This document shows positions 1-8,057 of a stretch of DNA of 64,000 nt, piece by piece. Every line of letters starts with the position of its first letter. Positions within the stretch are counted from its first letter, which is position 1. The DNA is taken from contig NZ_SDLR01000002.1 in NCBI RefSeq assembly GCF_004522215.1, forward strand, positions 558,001-622,000, read 5' to 3'. The translations under genes were made by a program, and so were the position numbers. Below the pieces are notes generated by a model. The model was not told the DNA's origin and ran no database searches. It saw only the letters and a list, made by a program, of their open reading frames with translations. Source of the stretch: Ammoniphilus sp. YIM 78166. GTDB lineage: Bacteria; Bacillota; Bacilli; Aneurinibacillales; RAOX-1.

Positions 1-1
1 A

Positions 2-712
2 TTCAACTGCCTGAATCTCTCGACGCTAAAGGATCTGAGGCAAGCGATACAGGAATTGTCCCTTAGCAAAGTAATTCGAACGATCATTGTTACCGGTGCC
101 GGAGAAAAGGCATTTTGCTCAGGTGCTGACTTAAAGGAACGTAAAACCATGACACCCGCTCAAGTACAAGAATACATCGTTATGATCCGAGACACCTTTA
201 CAGCTCTCGAGAAACTGAATAAGCCCGTGATTGCGGCTGTAAATGGCTTAGCCTTAGGCGGCGGCACGGAGCTTGCTCTCGCATGCGACATACGGATTTT
301 GGCGGAAACGTCCAAAATGGGCTTAACTGAAACCTCGCTTGGTATCATTCCAGGTGCGGGAGGAACTCAGCGATTAACAAGGCTTGTGGGGAAAGGGAAA
401 GCAAAGGAGCTTATTTTCACGTCTAGAAAGGTTGAAGCGCAAGAAGCACTGGAAATGGGATTGGCGAACCGTATCGTTAAGAATGATGAGGTCCTAGAAG
501 CAGCGAAAGAAATGGCTCGCTTAATCGCTGCTAATGCTCCTATGGCGCTAGCTCAAGCGAAATATGCCATTGACTATGGATCGGAAGTAGATCTAGCAAC
601 AGGGCTTGCCATCGAATCGAATGCTTACCAGGTATTGATCCCGACAAAGGATAGATTAGAAGGGCTTCAAGCCTTTGCAGAAAAAAGAAAGCCAGTCTAC
701 ACCGGCGAATAA
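2..712 (+). CDS. yngF: Enoyl-CoA hydratase/isomerase family protein, 5' truncated by the window edge (methylglutaconyl-CoA hydratase-like)
   Basis: This is a crotonase-fold protein. The frame is open from base 2, so the true start lies outside; 236 residues are visible and the family usually has about 260. The oxyanion-hole stretch FCSGADLKE, the GLALGGGTELALACD segment with the first catalytic Glu, and the ETSLGIIPGAGGTQRL segment with the second catalytic Glu are all intact, so it should be an active hydratase. It ends 17 bases before an acyl-CoA carboxylase beta subunit. The same pair occurs as yngF-yngE in the B. subtilis leucine-degradation operon, where the hydratase acts on 3-methylglutaconyl-CoA. 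Substrate assignment rests on that neighbourhood; a general short-chain enoyl-CoA hydratase is the alternative. Confidence 0.85.
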   Translation, partial: FNCLNLSTLKDLRQAIQELSLSKVIRTIIVTGAGEKAFCSGADLKERKTMTPAQVQEYIVMIRDTFTALEKLNKPVIAAVNGLALGGGTELALACDIRILAETSKMGLTETSLGIIPGAGGTQRLTRLVGKGKAKELIFTSRKVEAQEALEMGLANRIVKNDEVLEAAKEMARLIAANAPMALAQAKYAIDYGSEVDLATGLAIESNAYQVLIPTKDRLEGLQAFAEKRKPVYTGE

Positions 713-729
713 ACGAGGAGGGGAAACGG

Positions 730-2286
730 TTGAGTACAGTAGATTCTACGAAAACGTTAAGCGATGTGTTGCAAGAGAGAATAACCCAAGTGGAAAAGGG
801 CGGAGAAGCCAAATATCATGAAAAGCTGAAGGAGCAAAACAAGTTATTCGTGCGCAATCGTTTACAGCTATTTTTTGATGAGGGAGAGTTCCGACTCGAA
901 GATGGCTTAATGGCCAATTTCTTAGCCGGAGATCTACCAGCAGATGGAGTGGTCACAGCGATTGGCAAGGTAAATGGCCAAACGGTCTGCGTCATGGCTA
1001 ATGATTCAACGGTGAAGGCGGGATCTTGGGGAGCGAGGACGGTAGAAAAAATCATCCGGATTCAAGAGACGGCTGAGAAGCTTCGCGTGCCGATGGTTTA
1101 TTTAGTAGACTCGGCAGGGGCAAGGATTACAGACCAAATTGAGATGTTCCCAGGACGAAGAGGTGCAGGGCGAATCTTCTATAACCAAGTTAAGTTTTCC
1201 GGCATGATCCCTCAAGTGTGTGTATTGTTTGGTCCATCGGCGGCTGGGGGAGCCTATATTCCCGCGTTCTGTGATATTGTCATCATGGTCGATAAAAACG
1301 CAAGTATGTATCTCGGCTCTCCAAGAATGGCGGAAATGGTGATCGGAGAAAAGGTTACCCTCGAAGAGATGGGTGGAGCCCGCATGCACTGCAGCGTAAG
1401 CGGTTGTGGAGATGTATTGGCCGCGAATGAAGAAGAAGCCATTGCTTCCGCAAGGCAATATCTTTCCTACTTCCCGGCCAACTTCTCAGAAAAGCCGCCT
1501 GTTAAAGAAGGAAAGCCGGTAAAAGATGGTGTAAGGCAACCAGAAGCAATCGTTCCGATAAACCAAAACGCCCCATTTGATATGTATGAATTTATTCATT
1601 CCATAATAGATGAAGACTCGTTCTATGAAATCAAGAAATTATTTGCTCCTGAGCTGATTACCTGCTTTGGCCGTTTAGATGGGAAGGTGGTAGGAATTAT
1701 TGCTAATCAGCCGCGTGTTAAGGGTGGCGTATTATTTGTAGATTCTGCTGATAAATCAGCAAGGTTTATGCAATTGTGTGATGCGTTCTCCATTCCGTTA
1801 TTGTTCCTGGCGGATGTACCGGGCTTCATGATCGGGACGAAGGTAGAACGCGCTGGAATTATTCGACATGGTGCAAAGATGATCTCAGCGATGGCTCAAG
1901 CGACAGTTCCAAAGATTTCCATTGTGGTTCGGAAGGCTTATGGTGCAGGACTGTATGCCATGTCAGGACCCGCCTTTGAGCCGGACTGCTGTTTAGCTCT
2001 ACCAACGGCTCAAATTGCAGTAATGGGGCCAGAAGCTGCTGTAAATGCCGTTTACAGCAATAAGATTAGTGCCATTGAAGATCCAAAAGAGCGACAAGAA
2101 TTTATTATGCAAAAACGAAAAGAGTATCAGGAGGATATTGATATCTACAGATTAGCCTCTGAACTTATTATTGATGGAATCGTTAGTGGAAATAAGCTCA
2201 GGGAAGAACTCATTCACCGCTTCCGAGCATATGAAAGCAAAAATATGACATTCTCTCACCGTAAGCACCCTGTGTACCCCGTATAG
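730..2286 (+). CDS. yngE: Acyl-CoA carboxylase, carboxyltransferase (beta) subunit (methylcrotonyl/propionyl-CoA carboxylase type)
   Basis: A 518-residue carboxyltransferase that moves CO2 from carboxybiotin to an acyl-CoA. The N-terminal half has the glycine-rich GPSAAGGAYIPAFCD segment that builds an oxyanion hole. The C-terminal half has the second crotonase-like core, with AGIIRHGAKMISAMAQA and VRKAYGAGLYAMSGPAFEP. The start is TTG at 730, placed by a GAGGAGGGG ribosome site about seven bases upstream; no competing ATG is nearby. The biotin carboxylase and carrier subunits are not visible and probably lie upstream, as in the yng operon. Context favours methylcrotonyl-CoA (leucine breakdown); propionyl-CoA cannot be excluded from sequence alone. 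A hairpin terminator closes the operon. Confidence 0.88.
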   Translation: MSTVDSTKTLSDVLQERITQVEKGGEAKYHEKLKEQNKLFVRNRLQLFFDEGEFRLEDGLMANFLAGDLPADGVVTAIGKVNGQTVCVMANDSTVKAGSWGARTVEKIIRIQETAEKLRVPMVYLVDSAGARITDQIEMFPGRRGAGRIFYNQVKFSGMIPQVCVLFGPSAAGGAYIPAFCDIVIMVDKNASMYLGSPRMAEMVIGEKVTLEEMGGARMHCSVSGCGDVLAANEEEAIASARQYLSYFPANFSEKPPVKEGKPVKDGVRQPEAIVPINQNAPFDMYEFIHSIIDEDSFYEIKKLFAPELITCFGRLDGKVVGIIANQPRVKGGVLFVDSADKSARFMQLCDAFSIPLLFLADVPGFMIGTKVERAGIIRHGAKMISAMAQATVPKISIVVRKAYGAGLYAMSGPAFEPDCCLALPTAQIAVMGPEAAVNAVYSNKISAIEDPKERQEFIMQKRKEYQEDIDIYRLASELIIDGIVSGNKLREELIHRFRAYESKNMTFSHRKHPVYPV

Positions 2287-2297
2287 TAGAAGAAGAG

Positions 2298-2340
2298 GGC
2301 TGTCCCGAGTATAATTATTATACAAGGGACAGTCTTTTCC
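2298..2340 (+). terminator. Rho-independent terminator after the acyl-CoA carboxylase gene
   Basis: GGCTGTCCC (2298-2306) pairs with GGGACAGTC (2326-2334). Inside it, GTATA (2309-2313) pairs with TATAC (2318-2322). A short T-run (2335-2338) follows. It separates the yngFE operon from panE. Confidence 0.75.
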
Positions 2341-2354
2341 ATTATACAAAGGAC
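2317..2354 (+). repeat. 14-bp direct repeat in the panE 5' region
   Basis: ATTATACAAGGGAC (2317-2330) and ATTATACAAAGGAC (2341-2354) match at 13 of 14 positions with starts 24 bases apart. The first copy overlaps the 3' arm of the terminator and the second lies just upstream of the panE ribosome site. It may be a local duplication or an operator; no function is known to me. Confidence 0.5.
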
Positions 2355-2364
2355 GGGAGATCAC

Positions 2365-3279
2365 ATGAATATAGGTATTCTTGGCGCAGGATCGCTAGGC
2401 CTTCATTTAGCAGGCCAGCTTAGCATGGCAGGGAAAGATCCAATCGTGGTTTGTCGCAGCAGGGAACAAGCGCAACAGCTAAACAAGGAAGGGTTAACGT
2501 ACCGTCAATTAGAGGGAAGGAGTGTACAGCTAAATATAAGAGCCACCTCTGTAGTTGATATCCCTCAGACAATAGATTGGTTGCTTTTGACGGTCAAACA
2601 GCCTCAGCTTGAAGAGGCTTTAGCCTATGCGAGTCATCTAAAAGCCCCATTTTCCTTCATCTGCTTCCAGAATGGCATCGGACATGAAACTCTTATTTCC
2701 AATCAATTTCCCACTACCCCTGTCTACTTTGCGGTAACAACGGAAGGGGCCTACCGGGATGCTCAAGACTCTGTAAGGCATACGGGCAAAGGGATCACTT
2801 GGATAGGGAAATGGAGAGCGCCGATATCCGAAGACCCTAGCTTCCAATTCGTGAAAAACTTGTTTTCTAATACTTCTCTTCATGTTGTGGGTGAAGACCA
2901 AATTGAACAGCGAGTTTGGAAAAAGCTTATTATCAATTCTTGCATCAATCCACTTACAGCTCTGTTAGGGGTGAAAAACGGCCTATTGCTGGAGTCCCCC
3001 TATGCTGGGCAAGCAATGGGAATGTTATTTGAGGAAGCTAGGCTCATTGCGGAGCTAGAAGGGATTAAAATCGATCCAAGTTTTTTGCAGGAAATTGTCA
3101 CGGTTTGTAGAAATACATATGAAAATAAATCTTCCATGTTGCAGGATATCGAAGCTGGTCGCAAAACAGAAATTGAATTTATTACAGGTGCCATTGAAAA
3201 AACAGCCTCTAAACATGAAAAAACAGTGTATTACCATGCACTGCTTAAACAACTAGTTCTAGCAAAGCAGGAGATGTAA
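2365..3279 (+). CDS. panE: 2-dehydropantoate 2-reductase (ketopantoate reductase)
   Basis: A 304-residue NADPH-dependent reductase that converts ketopantoate to pantoate on the coenzyme A route. The N-terminal Rossmann motif GILGAGSLGLHLAGQL lies at residues 4-19. LLLTVKQPQ, FQNGIGHE and WKKLIINSCINPLTALLG, which carries the conserved Lys and Asn of the active site, match the ApbA/PanE family throughout, and the length is normal. The ATG at 2365 follows a GGACGGGAG ribosome site. It is transcribed alone or with the small membrane-protein gene 16 bases downstream. A panE homologue just upstream of bshC and the mra cluster is typical of Bacillales. Some PanE-like proteins reduce other 2-keto acids, so the exact substrate is inferred. 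Confidence 0.87.
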   Translation: MNIGILGAGSLGLHLAGQLSMAGKDPIVVCRSREQAQQLNKEGLTYRQLEGRSVQLNIRATSVVDIPQTIDWLLLTVKQPQLEEALAYASHLKAPFSFICFQNGIGHETLISNQFPTTPVYFAVTTEGAYRDAQDSVRHTGKGITWIGKWRAPISEDPSFQFVKNLFSNTSLHVVGEDQIEQRVWKKLIINSCINPLTALLGVKNGLLLESPYAGQAMGMLFEEARLIAELEGIKIDPSFLQEIVTVCRNTYENKSSMLQDIEAGRKTEIEFITGAIEKTASKHEKTVYYHALLKQLVLAKQEM

Positions 3280-3295
3280 ATAAGGAGGGGCGGCT

Positions 3296-3700
3296 ATGGA
3301 AGCCATTGCTAACCTGTTTGCCGGTATTATGACAATACCCGTTTTCATCCCATTTGCCGCTTTTGTTGCGGTATATTTAGTTTTATTATTTTGGAAGAAA
3401 AAAAGCAAAAAGGAATCCTTTACGCTCGCTGTGAATGTAACTACGTTTTTTCTTATCGCTGCCGTTTTATTAATGCACGGACTCATAAAAAGTGAGGAGT
3501 CTATATCAGCCTTTTGGTGGGTTCTACTTTTCTTTGTTGGGGTTGGATCCTTTATTGGCTGGCTGCAGTATAAGGTTAAAGGGAAAATTGATCCTCCCAA
3601 GATGGCAAGAGCGGTTTGGCGTTTGGCTTTTGTATTTTTTACGGTAGCCTATTTTATTCTGTTTTTATCCAGCATTAATTATTTTCTTCATCTAACCTAA
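3296..3700 (+). CDS. Small integral membrane protein, DUF3397-like
   Basis: A 134-residue, very hydrophobic protein with four predicted membrane segments, roughly residues 7-34, 45-62, 70-87 and 105-128. A basic patch (WKKKSKKE) lies after the first segment. It has no enzymatic motif. Size, topology and its place between panE and bshC resemble the uncharacterised DUF3397 family of Bacillales. The ATG has a strong AAGGAGGGG ribosome site. The function is unknown and I do not propose one. Confidence 0.75.
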   Translation: MEAIANLFAGIMTIPVFIPFAAFVAVYLVLLFWKKKSKKESFTLAVNVTTFFLIAAVLLMHGLIKSEESISAFWWVLLFFVGVGSFIGWLQYKVKGKIDPPKMARAVWRLAFVFFTVAYFILFLSSINYFLHLT

Positions 3701-3703
3701 AAC

Positions 3704-3812
3704 ATGCAGCTGCATCCATTGAATGTTCCTAGAATGTTCACAATAAGGGGCAGGGAACCGGCCTATCGTTGTGGAAGTTAAGTCAGAGTAAACAGAATTT
3801 CTGAAGTCGATA
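3704..3812. promoter_or_regulatory. Palindrome and tandem-repeat cluster upstream of the XRE-cupin regulator gene
   Basis: The gap before the regulator gene holds a perfect 12-base palindrome ATGCAGCTGCAT (3704-3715), two copies of GAATGTTC one helical turn apart (3721-3728 and 3732-3739), an 11-base palindrome CAGAATTTCTG (3793-3803), and TATCG/CGATA arms (3763-3767 and 3808-3812). Such density suggests operator sites, plausibly for autoregulation by the adjacent XRE protein. No clear -35/-10 pair is visible. Confidence 0.4.
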
Positions 3813-3852
3813 GAAAAACGATGCATGATAGATTTTAGGGGAGTGGGGAGCC

Positions 3853-4413
3853 ATGAAGCTACCGATTGAGAGGATTGGGGGAAAAATCAGAAGTCTTCGT
3901 AAGAAACAAGCACAGACTCTAGAAGACTTGTCACAAAGTACAGGATTGTCTAAGGGGTTGCTCAGTCAAGTAGAGAGAGGAATTTCACAGCCTTCTCTTG
4001 AGACACTATGGAAAATTACAAGAGCATTAGATACTTCCATTGTACATTTTTTTGAAGATGTAGCGCACAATCAGGTACATGTGGTTCGTAAAGAAGAAAA
4101 AAACCAAATTATCTTTCCAGGTTCGACGGGTACATGCTATGTGCTTGGCCATACGGATAGCAGCAGATTGCGAATGCTTGAAATCATTCTCCAGCCAGGC
4201 GAGACGATGAGAGATCAGTTCCTTGACCGTGAAGGTGAGCAATGCTTAGTTGTCTCAAGAGGGGAAATTGTGATCTGTGTTGGGGAAGAAGAGTTAGTCT
4301 TAAGCGAAGGGGACAGCTTGTTTTTTGATAGTACCTTAGCCCATGCAGCCATAAATCAGGGCTCTGTACCGGCCGTATATATTTGGTCCGTTACCCCTTC
4401 GAAGTTTACTTGA
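3853..4413 (+). CDS. XRE-family transcriptional regulator with C-terminal cupin domain
   Basis: A 186-residue two-domain regulator. Residues about 8-65 form an XRE helix-turn-helix, with LEDLSQSTGLSKGLLSQVERG as the recognition region. Residues about 105-180 form a cupin_2 barrel, including LQPGETM, EGEQCLVVSRGEIVI and an AHAAIN stretch near the end. Proteins of this build (PuuR/SutR/MppR type) usually sense a small metabolite in the cupin pocket and control nearby transport or catabolic genes; the ligand here is unknown. The ATG follows GGGGAGTGGGGAG. It has its own terminator and sits alone between panE and bshC. A palindrome-rich region directly upstream suggests autoregulation, which is inference. 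Confidence 0.85.
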   Translation: MKLPIERIGGKIRSLRKKQAQTLEDLSQSTGLSKGLLSQVERGISQPSLETLWKITRALDTSIVHFFEDVAHNQVHVVRKEEKNQIIFPGSTGTCYVLGHTDSSRLRMLEIILQPGETMRDQFLDREGEQCLVVSRGEIVICVGEEELVLSEGDSLFFDSTLAHAAINQGSVPAVYIWSVTPSKFT

Positions 4414-4424
4414 TTGCTCATAAG

Positions 4425-4461
4425 AAGGTCTTGTGTCTATTTAGATGCAAGACCTTTTTAT
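4425..4461 (+). terminator. Rho-independent terminator after the XRE-cupin gene
   Basis: AAGGTCTTG (4425-4433) pairs with CAAGACCTT (4448-4456), followed by a T-run. It ends transcription before bshC. Confidence 0.85.
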
Positions 4462-4568
4462 CTAAGAATGTGTTCTATCCGGTAATGTTTTCTTTCCGAG
4501 AGAAAAAAATATGATAAAATGAATTTTGTATCATTTGGAAATACTCTTGGTGGAAGGAGGGATCCCGT

Positions 4569-6194
4569 TTGCTTTTAGAACAAACGAAGACCTTGAATGG
4601 AAACCGTTTAGTGCAAGATTATGTTTCCGCCTTTTCGAATGTGCAAGACTTCTTTGAGTCTCATCCAGACCAGCTGGAGTCGTGGATGAACAGGAGGAAA
4701 TGGTTGCTCGAGCACCCGCTTCCTCACCGGGCAGAGTTAGTGGAGGGGCTCCGGCATTACAATCGCTCGCTTCAGAATCATGATGCCGCGATGAAGAATA
4801 TCGAAGAGCTCGCGAATGACAATACCTTTGTCGTTGTGGGAGGACAGCAAGCGGGCATCCTAACGGGACCACTCTACGTCATTTATAAAGCTATCACGCT
4901 GATAAAACTTACTAAGAGCCTAGAGGAAAAAACAGGAGAAAGGGTAGTGCCTGTTTTCTGGATTGCCAGTGAGGATCATGATTATGATGAAGTAAACCAT
5001 ATCTACGTTCAGACTTGGGATGATCAGGTCGAAAAGATTCAACTTTCGTTTGAGCCGGCGGGAAAATATTCAATCTCTCACTTGCCTGTCAATGAGACTA
5101 GTGTGGAGGAGTTTATCCAGACGTTTTTTTCCCGTTTGCCAGATAGCCTGCATTTACATGCGCTCAATGAGAAAGTGCTTGAGATATCCCGTTCGACAAC
5201 CACATTAAACGAGTTTTTTGCTCGTCTTTTAGTATGGATGTTTGGAGAATATGGCCTGATTCTAGTAGATTCTGCGGCCCCGTTCCTGCGGTCATTGGAA
5301 CAGCCGGTTTTTGCCTCTTTCATTCAGAATGACTTTAGCCAGGAGCTACTCCATAACCAGAGGCAACTAATAGATAAGGGATACCCCTTACAGGTAGATA
5401 TTAAGCAGGAACATGCCCATTTCTTTGTGTACGAAGAAGGGAAGCGTCAGTTAATCTATAGGAGGGACGGCCGCTTTCAGACTAAGGATGGGGAAAGGGA
5501 GTTTACGGCACAGGAATTATTGCAGCTATTAGAGAAGGATCCCTGCTCCTTTAGCGCAAATGTAGTCAGCCGTCCGCTCATGCAGGAATATGTTTTCCCT
5601 GTATTGGCTTTTGTTGGAGGACCAGGAGAAATTGCTTATTGGGCACAGCTAAAACCCGTTTTTGACCGACTAGGGATGAAGATGCCTATTGTGCTGCCAC
5701 GCCTTTCTTTTACCATCATGGAGCGGGATGTACATAAATATATGCAGTCTTTTCATTTAAGCTGCGAAAACGTATATACCAACTGGGCTGAGCGGAGAAA
5801 AGCCTGGATGGCTGAACAGTCTTCTCTTGCGTGGGAACCCCGATTTTCACAAGTCAAACAAGAACTTGGCGATATCTATTTGTCTTTTATCCAGGAATTG
5901 TCGAATGCAGAGCCTGGGGTGCGAAATGTGAGTGAATCCAATTGGAACAGAATCTTGATGCAGGTAGAGTATCTGGAGAAAAAGACAGCTCAAGCTATTG
6001 AAGCCCGCCATCATGCTGGATTAAAGCAATGGGAACATATACGCGTTAGTCTGTTTCCCTTGGAGAAACCACAAGAAAGAGTTTATAATATTTTTGGTTA
6101 CCTTAATAAATATGGTGAACATTTTATTAAAAAGCTTCTGGAGCAAACATTTGATCCTTTAGCACCTAGTAAACATTTTAATGTATACATATAA
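4569..6194 (+). CDS. bshC: Bacillithiol biosynthesis cysteine-adding enzyme BshC
   Basis: A 541-residue protein of the YllA/BshC family, which joins cysteine to glucosamine-malate in the last step of bacillithiol synthesis. Characteristic features are VVGGQQAGILTGPLYVIYKAITLIKL near residues 89-114, the nucleotide-fold segment VPVFWIASEDHDYDEVNHIY, FVGGPGEIAYWAQLKPVFDRLGMKMPIVLPRLS in the middle, and a C-terminal coiled-coil ending in YNIFGYLNKYGEHFIKKLLE. The start is TTG at 4569 with a GGAAGGAGGG ribosome site. A -10-like TATGAT/TAAAAT sequence lies at 4510-4520, without a good -35 element. Length is normal. The SAH hydrolase gene starts 24 bases downstream and probably shares the transcript. 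Confidence 0.93.
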   Translation: MLLEQTKTLNGNRLVQDYVSAFSNVQDFFESHPDQLESWMNRRKWLLEHPLPHRAELVEGLRHYNRSLQNHDAAMKNIEELANDNTFVVVGGQQAGILTGPLYVIYKAITLIKLTKSLEEKTGERVVPVFWIASEDHDYDEVNHIYVQTWDDQVEKIQLSFEPAGKYSISHLPVNETSVEEFIQTFFSRLPDSLHLHALNEKVLEISRSTTTLNEFFARLLVWMFGEYGLILVDSAAPFLRSLEQPVFASFIQNDFSQELLHNQRQLIDKGYPLQVDIKQEHAHFFVYEEGKRQLIYRRDGRFQTKDGEREFTAQELLQLLEKDPCSFSANVVSRPLMQEYVFPVLAFVGGPGEIAYWAQLKPVFDRLGMKMPIVLPRLSFTIMERDVHKYMQSFHLSCENVYTNWAERRKAWMAEQSSLAWEPRFSQVKQELGDIYLSFIQELSNAEPGVRNVSESNWNRILMQVEYLEKKTAQAIEARHHAGLKQWEHIRVSLFPLEKPQERVYNIFGYLNKYGEHFIKKLLEQTFDPLAPSKHFNVYI

Positions 6195-6218
6195 TCCATT
6201 CCTAAGGAGGAATAGCTA

Positions 6219-7481
6219 ATGGCAGCAGTAAATGAAAGTGTTGTAGCGGATATGTCACTCGCCCCCAACGGACATTTGAAGATTGATTGGGTACAGGCTC
6301 ATATGCCAGTGTTAAATCGGATCCGCGAGAAATTTGAGCAGGAAAAACCTTTTGCTGGTCTGAAGGTAGCCATTTCCTTGCACTTGGAAGCGAAGACGGC
6401 CTATTTGGCTAAAGTGGTGCAAGCGGGCGGAGCAGAAGTGACCATTACAGGAAGCAACCCTCTTTCTACCCAGGATGATGTTTGTGCTGCATTAGTGGAA
6501 GATGGCATTCGGGTGTTTGCAAAATATAATCCATCACCAGAAGAGTATAAATCTCACCTAATTAAAACTCTTGAGACGAAACCAGACCTCATTATTGATG
6601 ACGGCGGAGACCTCGTCACTATTCTTCATAGCGAAAGACAGGATCTTGTTGCACAGGTAAGAGGTGGGGCAGAAGAAACGACTACGGGGATATTGAGACT
6701 TAAGTCTCTGGAGAAATCAGGAGAACTTAAATTCCCTATGGTTGCCGTTAACGATGCTTTTTGTAAGTACTTGTTTGACAATCGTTATGGTACAGGACAG
6801 TCGGTTTGGGATGGGATTAATCGCACGACCAACCTGGTAGTAGCAGGAAAAACAGTGGTGGTTGTGGGATATGGCTGGTGTGGCCGAGGAGTCGCACTAC
6901 GGGCGAAGGGCCTAGGCGCCAAGGTTGTCGTAACGGAGATCGATTCCATCAAAGCGGTAGAAGCTTATATGGATGGATTTGAAGTGATGCCCATGGTTGA
7001 AGCGGCGAAAGTCGGCGATTATTTTGTGACAGTCACAGGCAACAGGGATGTTATTCGAGGAGAGCACATGCAAGTGATGAAGGACGGTGCGATTCTGTCG
7101 AATGCCGGACATTTTGATGTAGAGATCAACAAGCCTGAGCTCGAGGTACTATCCGCATCCAAGCGCACCGTGAGAAAAGATATTGAAGAATATCAATTAA
7201 AGGATGGGCGCAAGATCTACTTGCTGGCAGAGGGACGCTTAGTTAACTTGGCAGCTGGAGATGGGCATCCTGCAGAAATTATGGATATGACCTTTGCTCT
7301 TCAAGCTGTTTCGTTAGCTTATGTCAACGAAAATTATGAGCAGCTCGGCAAGCATGTGGTCAATGTGCCTTACGAGTTGGATGAGAAAGTAGCGCAGTAT
7401 AAGCTCGAGGCCTTGGGCATTCAAATTGACCACCTCACTCAAGAGCAAAAAGATTATTTAGACAGTTGGGCGGAAGAATAA
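6219..7481 (+). CDS. ahcY: S-adenosylhomocysteine hydrolase, short archaeal/Thermotoga type
   Basis: A 420-residue enzyme that reversibly splits S-adenosylhomocysteine into adenosine and homocysteine with bound NAD. Key parts are visible: IDDGGDL (substrate Asp), GGAEETTTGILRL (catalytic Glu), VNDAFCKYLFDNRYGTGQS (Lys and Asp of the active site), and the NAD motif VGYGWCGRG from residue 217. The protein ends soon after LTQEQKDYLDSWAEE and lacks the C-terminal Lys-x3-Tyr tail of eukaryotic and most bacterial enzymes, a property of archaeal and Thermotoga forms. B. subtilis has no such gene and uses SAH nucleosidase plus LuxS, so the gene is unusual for this neighbourhood. It sits 24 bases behind bshC and is closed by a terminator. 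Some archaeal relatives prefer S-inosylhomocysteine. Confidence 0.92.
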   Translation: MAAVNESVVADMSLAPNGHLKIDWVQAHMPVLNRIREKFEQEKPFAGLKVAISLHLEAKTAYLAKVVQAGGAEVTITGSNPLSTQDDVCAALVEDGIRVFAKYNPSPEEYKSHLIKTLETKPDLIIDDGGDLVTILHSERQDLVAQVRGGAEETTTGILRLKSLEKSGELKFPMVAVNDAFCKYLFDNRYGTGQSVWDGINRTTNLVVAGKTVVVVGYGWCGRGVALRAKGLGAKVVVTEIDSIKAVEAYMDGFEVMPMVEAAKVGDYFVTVTGNRDVIRGEHMQVMKDGAILSNAGHFDVEINKPELEVLSASKRTVRKDIEEYQLKDGRKIYLLAEGRLVNLAAGDGHPAEIMDMTFALQAVSLAYVNENYEQLGKHVVNVPYELDEKVAQYKLEALGIQIDHLTQEQKDYLDSWAEE

Positions 7482-7500
7482 AATTCATATGGCTTTTTAA

Positions 7501-7532
7501 AAAAATCCTGCACTCTTGCAGGATTTTTTTAT
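7501..7532 (+). terminator. Rho-independent terminator after ahcY
   Basis: AATCCTGCA (7504-7512) pairs with TGCAGGATT (7517-7525) around a CTCT loop, followed by a run of seven T. It separates bshC-ahcY from the division cluster. Confidence 0.92.
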
Positions 7533-7556
7533 TAGACTCGCGAATAGGTAATCACA

Positions 7557-7603
7557 GTGGTGAAAAGTGGTATAAAGTGGGGGATTTGTGGGGTAAAGTG
7601 GGG
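7557..7603 (+). promoter_or_regulatory. MraZ-box array: five GTGG repeats in helical phase upstream of mraZ
   Basis: GTGG starts at 7557, 7567, 7577, 7588 and 7598, so the copies lie 10, 10, 11 and 10 bases apart; several extend to AAAGTGGGG. MraZ is known to bind direct repeats with a TGGG core spaced by about one helical turn in front of its own gene. The last copy merges with the GGGGTGA ribosome site of mraZ. I see no convincing -35/-10 pair, although TATAAA lies at 7571-7576. Confidence 0.75.
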
Positions 7604-7612
7604 TGAATAAGC

Positions 7613-8044
7613 ATGTTCATGGGTGAATACCAGCACAGCATCGATGAAAAAGGCAGATTGACCATTCCTGCGAAGTTTCGTGAGGAGTTGGGAGAAAAAT
7701 TCGTGATGACCCGTGGATTGGATAAGTGCTTATTCGTCTATGCGATGGAAGACTGGAAGCAGCTTGAAGCCAAGCTCAAGACGTTGCCGTTTACCCGTTC
7801 AGATGCCCGAGCTTTTACGCGATTTTTCTTTTCTGGTGCAACAGAATGCGAATTGGACAAGCAGGGAAGGGTAAATATACCAGGATCTCTGCGGAATCAT
7901 GCCCAATTGGATAAGGATTGTGTCATCCTTGGCGTATCCAATCGAGTAGAAATATGGAGCCGTACACTGTGGGAAACCTATTTTGAGGAGTCTGCAGAAT
8001 CCTTCAATGAGCTGGCAGAAAAAATTGTAGACTTTGATTTGTAG
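7613..8044 (+). CDS. mraZ: Transcriptional regulator MraZ
   Basis: A 143-residue protein with two tandem AbrB/SpoVT-like swapped-hairpin domains: [17 protein letters not shown] near residue 8 and [16 protein letters not shown] near residue 81. Both show the DxKGRxxIP consensus. MraZ forms ring-shaped oligomers and binds direct repeats in its own promoter to control the division cluster; five such repeats lie just upstream. The first ATG of the close pair at 7613 and 7619 is used here, six to seven bases after GGGGTGA. rsmH follows after 13 bases. Length and position as first gene of the cluster are standard. Confidence 0.97.
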   Translation: MFMGEYQHSIDEKGRLTIPAKFREELGEKFVMTRGLDKCLFVYAMEDWKQLEAKLKTLPFTRSDARAFTRFFFSGATECELDKQGRVNIPGSLRNHAQLDKDCVILGVSNRVEIWSRTLWETYFEESAESFNELAEKIVDFDL

Positions 8045-8057
8045 ATGAGGTGATGTC

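Noticed and set aside
7551-7603. CRISPR-like or microsatellite repeat before mraZ
   Set aside because: The short GTGG units at helical spacing fit known MraZ operators; there are no spacers or cas genes.
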